DNA of 64,000 bases from Scheffersomyces stipitis CBS 6054 (taxonomy: Eukaryota; Ascomycota; Pichiomycetes; Serinales; Debaryomycetaceae), in NCBI RefSeq assembly GCF_000209165.1, contig NC_009045.1:248001-312000 (forward strand). Reading direction: 5' to 3'. Made by a program: the position numbers and the translations under genes. The notes beneath the pieces were generated by a model, which was not told the origin of the DNA, searched no databases, and worked only from the letters and a program-made list of their open reading frames with translations. This document shows positions 58,602 through 64,000 of this stretch, one piece after another; within the stretch, counting starts at the first letter, position 1, and the number at the start of each line of letters is the position of its first letter.

Positions 58602-60089
58602 ATGGTTGTTGTATATAGCAAATTTGAATTGATTGTACCGAAAATAGAAATAGAAGAGCTTGTACGGAAATATCCTCAGTTAGAAAAGAATGTTATTCAG
58701 AATAAAGTTGTCGGTGAAGATTTGAATGATAGAGAAAGTGATAACAGTAGAAGAAAGAGCAAAAAGAGGAAGATACAGTATGACTTTTCTACGATAGATG
58801 GCCAGTACGACATTACTGAGATTAGTGTACGTGAATACTTTGGCGTACCAAACTATAGTTTAGATAGAACCAAGCTATGTCCACGTATTCCTAACAGGAT
58901 GGAATATTTACGGATAGTAGAAGAGTGTTTAATGGAAGCTGAAGAGGTCAGAACCGAGTTTGAAAATGGCTGCGAAATAAAAGGAGACGAAGAGAAATGT
59001 GGAGAAAATACAAAATCAGGAAAAGAAAGGTGGATCGTTGATGTTGGCACTGGCTCCTCTATGGTATATCCCATTATAGGGATTGGTATGAACGACAATA
59101 ACCGATTTATAGCCACAGAGATAAATCCTTCTTCATTTTCGCATTGTCGTACTATTCTTGAAGACGATGAGCGAATGAAATCCAGAATTATATTACAGAG
59201 GATAGAAAGCCAGACGGAAAAGTTACTTCCTTTGGAGTTGCACCCAAATGTTCACATCAGATATACTGTTTGTAACCCCCCATTTTACGAGAGCAAGAAG
59301 CAGTTGGAGAGCAAAGAAGAGTTGAAAGCCAGGGGCAAGCCCAATGCCCTCGTCAGCGACGACTCCGAGATGTACTACCATAAAGGGGGAGAAGTGGGGT
59401 TTGTCATGCGCATCATCGATGAGAGTGTTGAAACCAGCAGGATCCCACAGTATCAACATTGTTGGTATACTGCCCAAATAGGAATCCACGACCATGTGAG
59501 AGAGCTCGAGAGCTATTTGAAGGAGAAGAGTATTCCGAAGGTGTTCCAAACTGCAATTGACTTTTTCACCAAGAGATGGGTGCTAGCGTGGAACTTTGAT
59601 GAGGATCTGAGACTGCCGCTAAGCTACATTCGGCCAAGACAGGGGTGGCCCAATTCCTACCCCAGAAGAGATGACCTGCTAGCAGAGGGGCTCGACCGGG
59701 AATTGGCGCTAGTCAGGGTCGAATTTCCTCAGTTTCAGTACCAGGTGGTGAAGATACGGGGAAGTAGCAATGAGAACAAGTTGTATGTGGCTTGCAATGA
59801 GGCTGTATGGATAAGACGGGTGCGTCGGTTGTTAATCAATTCGGAGGCGCGATCTGGTAGTTCCGAGGGAGACGTTGCGAGTGCCGGGGCGACCACAAAA
59901 ACGGATAACACGATTAAGAAAAATTCCGCAAAAGCGCCAATCTTCAACAAGAGTGTGGTAGTACGGATTATCCTAAAGTACGAGAATGAGCTCAATGTGG
60001 AGGTGGCTTTCCACGAGGGCTACGATAGCGCGGAGACCGTGGCAAATAGCATGAGGTCTCTTGCCGGCCGGTTATTGTGTTCCAGCTAA
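58602..60089 (+). CDS. METTL16-family U6 snRNA m6A methyltransferase
   Basis: METTL16 enzymes methylate A43 (human numbering) of the U6 snRNA ACAGA box, which pairs with the 5' splice site. The 495-residue product (ATG at 58602) begins with the family-like FELIVPKIEIEELVRKYPQL. It has TKLCPRIPNRMEYLRIVEECL, the SAM-binding VDVGTGSSMVYPIIG (about residues 147-161) and the catalytic NPPF motif at N225. Basic insertions such as RRKSKKRKIQ may bind RNA or target the nucleus. S. cerevisiae lacks this gene, so it is informative about splicing in this lineage. The C-terminal half is divergent. A first exon further upstream cannot be excluded. Confidence 0.88.
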   Translation: MVVVYSKFELIVPKIEIEELVRKYPQLEKNVIQNKVVGEDLNDRESDNSRRKSKKRKIQYDFSTIDGQYDITEISVREYFGVPNYSLDRTKLCPRIPNRMEYLRIVEECLMEAEEVRTEFENGCEIKGDEEKCGENTKSGKERWIVDVGTGSSMVYPIIGIGMNDNNRFIATEINPSSFSHCRTILEDDERMKSRIILQRIESQTEKLLPLELHPNVHIRYTVCNPPFYESKKQLESKEELKARGKPNALVSDDSEMYYHKGGEVGFVMRIIDESVETSRIPQYQHCWYTAQIGIHDHVRELESYLKEKSIPKVFQTAIDFFTKRWVLAWNFDEDLRLPLSYIRPRQGWPNSYPRRDDLLAEGLDRELALVRVEFPQFQYQVVKIRGSSNENKLYVACNEAVWIRRVRRLLINSEARSGSSEGDVASAGATTKTDNTIKKNSAKAPIFNKSVVVRIILKYENELNVEVAFHEGYDSAETVANSMRSLAGRLLCSS

Positions 60090-60563
60090 GCAGCACACTT
60101 GCATTTCACACTTGCAGGACCGCGGAATATACGGCTGATAGGTGCTTACGGCACAATTAATAATGTTTAATCACTCTCTCGAAAGGGTCGTGACAACTCG
60201 CTGGCCCGCAGAGTATAGGTGAGAGGTGACAGGGCAACAATGCAGACGTTTTTACGATATAAATAGCAGAGAAATTCTTTCACTCACAGCTCCACTGGTT
60301 GATTTGTACTTGATACAAATATAGCATTGCAAAATTCCTATACTCTCACAGTTTTCTTTAGCTACCCTGAATTACTAAATACCGTAGTTATCCACGTCTC
60401 CGTAGCCTTTTTGGGTTTGATATTCCTGCTTGCCACTTGTCTATTGCCATTACAGCAGCAATCGTGCTCCTTCGAATATTGCATCCAATCCATCTGCACC
60501 GATTCCGTTTATTGCACCCATTTATTTCACTATTGCGCTTTTAGCTAACATACCCATAACCCA
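60090..60563 (+). promoter_or_regulatory. METTL16 3' flank and promoter of the SPT small-subunit-like gene
   Basis: 474 bp. TATAAATA at 60258-60265 lies about 300 bp upstream of the next ATG. A 73-codon ORF at 60327-60548 has no protein-like composition and is not called. Confidence 0.45.
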
Positions 60564-60992
60564 ATGTTCATTGTTTCCAGTGCCACACGAAAAATTGACC
60601 AGTTATACCGTTTGTATTACTACAACAGCCCGATTCCGGTTATGACCAACGGCGAGACGGTGATCTTCAACAGCATCAACTTCTGCCTCTTGCTCGTTGG
60701 CCTATACTACGTAGTTCATGTTCTTCCCTCCATAGTAGTTCACTCCTTTGAGAAGATGTACTACTATCTCACAGGAAACCTCGTTTCAGTCAACGTCGTG
60801 GTGCTGCTGCTATTGTTGCTCAACACTAAAGACAAGTTGTACAGCACCTGTGTGGATGTCTGTCGGTATGTGAGTAGCAACTACTCGTCCAATTCAGATT
60901 CCGTGAAAGTCAACGTCACTCAGGGTGCCAGAAACGGAGTGATGAATGGAAAGTACATAGACAAGTCGCTCTACAAGTTCAGCAAGTTCTAG
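60564..60992 (+). CDS. Serine palmitoyltransferase small-subunit-like protein
   Basis: The small subunits (human ssSPTa/b, functionally yeast Tsc3) activate serine palmitoyltransferase, the first step of sphingolipid synthesis in the ER. This 142-residue protein has IDQLYRLYYYNSP followed by ETVIFNSINFCLLLVGLYYVV and HVLPSIVVHSFEKMYYYL. These fit the ssSPT pattern of an aromatic start, the FNS triplet (residues 35-37), a single helix and a VxxPxHI-like block. It is about twice the usual length: a second hydrophobic stretch (about 73-87) and a polar tail with several Ser and Asn are added. The family call rests on remembered patterns. It converges on MOG1. Confidence 0.65.
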   Translation: MFIVSSATRKIDQLYRLYYYNSPIPVMTNGETVIFNSINFCLLLVGLYYVVHVLPSIVVHSFEKMYYYLTGNLVSVNVVVLLLLLLNTKDKLYSTCVDVCRYVSSNYSSNSDSVKVNVTQGARNGVMNGKYIDKSLYKFSKF

Positions 60993-61287
60993 TTCCCCGA
61001 TCAATCCCAACGGATTTGCTATTAGAAGTCAACTATACAATCGCAATATCTACTTGATGTCCTGCCCTGGGCTCACTGAGCCGGGCTTTAATGTCTACAC
61101 ATATCTCGTATGCCGTTGTCTGTATGGTATATACATGCCTATATATGCTAATTAATGTTTCACGTTCAATGTAGTAGCAGATATAGTCACCAGACCCAAT
61201 TGTCTTCAGTATTGCTATTTCTTCAGAAATTGAAACTTTTCATCTCGTTTATATTAATATGAGCAAGATTCCGACTCACTTGTATGC

Positions 61288-61890
61288 TCACATCCCGAAC
61301 AAGCCCCAGTCCTCCACAAAGTAATTATATCCTATGTCCCTGAACACCAAATACTGTTTCTTTAAGTCTTCGTAGGCTTCCACGACTTCCCCCAGCGATC
61401 CCAAGTACTTCAAAAATTGCTGAGGGTCGATTTGTTCAGCAAGCGGCACATTCAAAGTGATTAACACATCGGTTTCAACTCTATCCAAACGGATAAAAGC
61501 GATGAATGTGAATACAGCTACAGGCGAATCTGGCTCTGCGGCATCTTTACGAGAGTTGGCGTGTTCTATGAAGCTGAAGTTTACTTCCTGCTGAAAATTG
61601 TCTCTGGTCAAATTTTCAATAAACCAATTGGTAGCCGATTCATTAGGCTCTACAAGTTCTTCTATATGGGTAGCTATGGCCTCTGTATACGACTTTGCCG
61701 GAACGCTCTCTAGCAAGTCAAAGATGAGGGATTTGTCGAACTTGGGGTTTTTTCTGTGGTCCTCAATAAGGAACACTTCCTGGTTATCTGGGATCTGACG
61801 GATATGTGAAACATCCACAAGACAAGCTTTGATGGGAGCAGGGATGGCTGTGCAGATGGCTCCAGAGTATAACTGCAATTGTTCGGACAT
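61288..61890 (-). CDS. MOG1: Ran-interacting nuclear import factor Mog1
   Basis: Mog1 binds Ran (Gsp1) and promotes nucleotide release, aiding nuclear import. The start is the ATG at 61890 (MSEQLQLYSGAI); codons further upstream in frame are non-ATG. The 200-residue protein has the conserved opening LYSGAICTAIPAPIKACLVDVSHIRQIPDNQEVFLIEDH and later VAVFTFIAFIRLDRVETDVLITLNVPL, which match yeast Mog1 (LYGGAITTVVP, REVPDTQEV, IRLTQFDTDVVISINVPL). It is divergent from HOC1, and MOG1-HOC1 are also adjacent in S. cerevisiae (YJR074W-YJR075W). Confidence 0.94.
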   Translation of the reverse strand: MSEQLQLYSGAICTAIPAPIKACLVDVSHIRQIPDNQEVFLIEDHRKNPKFDKSLIFDLLESVPAKSYTEAIATHIEELVEPNESATNWFIENLTRDNFQQEVNFSFIEHANSRKDAAEPDSPVAVFTFIAFIRLDRVETDVLITLNVPLAEQIDPQQFLKYLGSLGEVVEAYEDLKKQYLVFRDIGYNYFVEDWGLFGM

Positions 61891-62648
61891 TATTTGCACT
61901 GCTTTGAACTCTGTCGGTCTGGATGAGGAATGAAGAGGCTCTTGAAAGAAGATGGAGGCAATGCTAAATCGGAGTGGTCATTGTAGTTAAGGAACATACG
62001 ATATCTAGGAGGAGATGTTCCTGTCCATAGCCAAAGTCAAGATTGGAGCAAAAAGTTTCGCATGGTAGCGATGACATAGTAAGAGAACAAGCTGCTAGAA
62101 ATGGGAGTGAGTTCAATTGGTATAGGTAGCTGGAATTAAGTAGCTACTATCAAATATCTAGAATCTCCTCGTTTTGAATCACATATTGCGATTGAGGTTG
62201 TCGCAGTTGGCGTCCATTAGCCCATCCTTGAATCAACTTCTTGACACCACGGCGACATTCTACGACATGTATTTTTTTTTCTGTGGCATGTCGTACATCA
62301 CTATCGCGCTGGCATGTCGTCGTTCTACTCTAACCAAACTTTGATGTTGTGTTAAATTTCACAACTTCAGCTTCTTTTTCAGCAGGCTGCTGTTTTGGAC
62401 CAATTTAGCGTGAGGCACGCTTCATCATACACGTATTTATCAGCTTTACGGAGACTTCTGCTATCAAATTCAAAGCTGAAATCAAAACTGAACCGAGAAT
62501 CAATTTTCACCTTTCAATTCTGATCAAATCAAACTGGACTTTTCACCATCATAAGTGACAGTATTTTGATATACAATTTGACTGATTACACCGATTAACT
62601 TCAGTATCATTTCAATTCTATCCAAAGTAAATCACACCATTTTCATTC
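61891..62648. promoter_or_regulatory. Divergent promoter between MOG1 and HOC1
   Basis: 758 bp. A cluster of three ACGACATG copies (either strand) lies at 62262-62320, next to a T9 run, about 330-390 bp upstream of HOC1. No RNA gene or other repeat was seen. Confidence 0.5.
62262..62320. promoter_or_regulatory. Three copies of ACGACATG near HOC1
   Basis: ACGACATG occurs at 62262-62269 on the plus strand; its reverse complement CATGTCGT occurs within GGCATGTCGT at 62285-62294 and 62311-62320. The two minus-orientation copies are identical over ten bases. I do not recognise the factor. Confidence 0.5.
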
Positions 62649-63857
62649 ATGAGTTTGCCAATCTTGCACAACCGAAAAAGGCCAATAGTGATAACGGTCG
62701 TTGTACTAGTAATACTATTGTTGATCACCAAAGTATCGACTTCGAAACACTCAGCCAAAAACATCCAGGAAGTGCTTCAGAGTCTTCCCAACGAAAATAT
62801 ATTAGGTCTCTCCAAACTTGTAAACAACGAAAACGAGAAGAGTCAGGATGAGTTCTTCGCTCGTTTAGAGAAGCTGAACAAGAAATTCTTTCTGTCTCAG
62901 GAAGCTCGCTTACAAAAATTGGAGAAACAAAATGAGTTGTTGCTCAAGGAAATCAAGTCACTCAAACAACCTTCAAACTATGCATCACTCCGTGAAAGAT
63001 TGTTATTTGTGTATCCATACGATTCCTCTGTTCGTTTCCCAGCGTACATATGGCAGTCTTGGAAACATGGGTTAAACGACGAACGATTTAACGAGAAGTA
63101 TCGTGAGGGTGAAAGTCAATGGGCTTGGAAAAACCCCGGTTTTGTCCACGAGTTGTTCAACGATGACACGGCCCATACGATGATCAAGTTCCTTTACCAT
63201 CAGATTCCAGAAGTTCTCGAAGCATACGAAGCCATGCCTGAAGTCATTCTCAGAATGGACTTCTTCAGATACTTGATCTTATTTGCCAAGGGAGGTGTTT
63301 ATGCCGATATTGACACATACCCATTGCAACCTATTCCCAACTGGATTCCTGAAAACGTTTCTCCAGATGAATTGGGAATGATTGTTAGCATAGAAACCGA
63401 CTCCAACTCTCCTAACTGGAGAACGGAATCGGTTCGTAGATTGCAATTTGCCCAGTTTGTCATTCAAGCAAAGCCGGGCCATCCAATTCTCCGTGAGATC
63501 ATCGCTCAGATCATCGAGAGAACGTTGCAGAAGCGCAAGGCATTGTTGGATACCGAGAAGTTGAAGTTAACCGGATCGTCCAACCAAAGAAGCTTGGATA
63601 TTTCTCGCTGGACCGGTGCTGGCTTGTGGACAGATGTCATATTGAAGTACTTCAACGACTACATCCAGAGTTCCATCTACCAAAAGATCACATGGAAAGA
63701 GTTCCACGAGTTGAAAATTCCCAAGTTGGTCAGTGACATTTTGATCTTGCCCATCCATTCGTTTGCATCTGATATCGAGATTCCAAAGGACGGAAAGATT
63801 GAGGATCCCCTTGCATTTGTGAAGCACTATGCGGCAAAGATCTGGAAGACCACTTAG
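62649..63857 (+). CDS. HOC1: Golgi alpha-1,6-mannosyltransferase Hoc1 (OCH1 family)
   Basis: Hoc1 is a type II Golgi glycosyltransferase (GT32) in the M-Pol II complex that extends the mannan backbone of cell-wall glycoproteins. The 402-residue protein has a signal anchor (about residues 12-28), a coiled-coil stem (about 65-107), and a catalytic domain starting SLRERLLFVYPYD, with DxD at D220-I-D222 (GGVYADIDTYP). Three points favour Hoc1 over its paralogue Och1: the coiled-coil stem; the short segment NWIPENVSPDELGMIVSIE, which lacks Och1's insert; and the MOG1 neighbour. OCH1 remains the alternative. Confidence 0.85.
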   Translation: MSLPILHNRKRPIVITVVVLVILLLITKVSTSKHSAKNIQEVLQSLPNENILGLSKLVNNENEKSQDEFFARLEKLNKKFFLSQEARLQKLEKQNELLLKEIKSLKQPSNYASLRERLLFVYPYDSSVRFPAYIWQSWKHGLNDERFNEKYREGESQWAWKNPGFVHELFNDDTAHTMIKFLYHQIPEVLEAYEAMPEVILRMDFFRYLILFAKGGVYADIDTYPLQPIPNWIPENVSPDELGMIVSIETDSNSPNWRTESVRRLQFAQFVIQAKPGHPILREIIAQIIERTLQKRKALLDTEKLKLTGSSNQRSLDISRWTGAGLWTDVILKYFNDYIQSSIYQKITWKEFHELKIPKLVSDILILPIHSFASDIEIPKDGKIEDPLAFVKHYAAKIWKTT

Positions 63858-64000
63858 CTTCTTCAGCATATTCAGACAATTAATGATAGAATATACAATA
63901 GTCTTAGCTCGCAAGTAGTGTAATAGAAGGCATGAAACGTATAAGTAGAGCGAATATAAAGCTCCGATGTAGCAGCAGGGGCAATTCGTATTGCTACACC
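63858..64000. other. HOC1 3' flank to window end
   Basis: 143 bp, AT-rich. Nothing else was identified. Confidence 0.4.

Noticed and set aside
1..64000. Transposon, LTR, integrated virus, CRISPR or secondary-metabolite cluster
   Set aside because: No reverse transcriptase, integrase, terminal repeats, spacer arrays or clustered biosynthetic enzymes are visible.

Overview
The window is a gene-dense stretch of a budding-yeast nuclear chromosome, with about 28 protein-coding genes in 64 kb. Ten of ten recognisable introns carry a perfect TACTAAC branch site with GTATGT, GTAAGT or GTAAGC donors, and intergenic gaps are short. CTG codons are rare. In RTR1 they sit where the family has serine, so I read the organism as a member of the CTG-Ser clade (Debaryomycetaceae), most like Scheffersomyces stipitis. 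The species name is inference, and CTG should be translated as Ser throughout (NCBI table 12).

Layout. 1-60: tail of an unidentified gene. 0.2-9.3 kb: FAT1 (-), a 639-residue membrane-anchored protein of unknown function (-), COX15 (+), EMP65 (-). 10-18.8 kb: RTR1 (+), RRG1-like (-), a small spliced unknown gene (+), CDC14 (-, spliced), AIM7 (+, four exons), RPS13 (+, spliced). 19-34.6 kb: TFB4 (+), a ZNF511-type zinc-finger gene (-), FCY1 (-, spliced), VPS15 (-), BRR1/Gemin2 (+), an Asterix/YPR063C homologue (+, spliced), SIF2 (-), EXO84 (+). 34.8-41.1 kb: a QDR3-like drug/polyamine antiporter (-), CST26 (+), FIG1 (+). 41.5-55 kb: the 11.5-kb TRA1 (+), a spliced multi-pass membrane protein (-), GEP4 (-, spliced). 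55.6-63.9 kb: HEL2 (+), METTL16-type U6 methyltransferase (+), an SPT small-subunit-like protein (+), MOG1 (-), HOC1 (+).

The order preserves several S. cerevisiae neighbourhoods: COX15-EMP65-RTR1 (YER141W-139C) joined to RRG1/AIM7/RPS13 (YDR065W-063W); TFB4/BRR1 and FCY1/YPR063C; SIF2-EXO84; QDR3-CST26-FIG1 with FAT1 displaced; TRA1-GEP4; MOG1-HOC1. These neighbourhoods supported several gene names. The genes are housekeeping (splicing, transcription, trafficking, lipid, respiration) and form no single pathway. I see no transposon, tRNA, rRNA, CRISPR, virus or biosynthetic cluster.

No wholly new system is evident. The most interesting signals are regulatory or evolutionary: an inverted pair of pheromone-response elements beside a TATA box at FIG1; a METTL16 gene in a genome whose introns split evenly between +4A and +4U donors; phased TCCG motifs in the long QDR3/CST26 intergenic region; an ACGACATG cluster upstream of HOC1; and minisatellite-like repeats inside the CDC14 and FCY1 introns.
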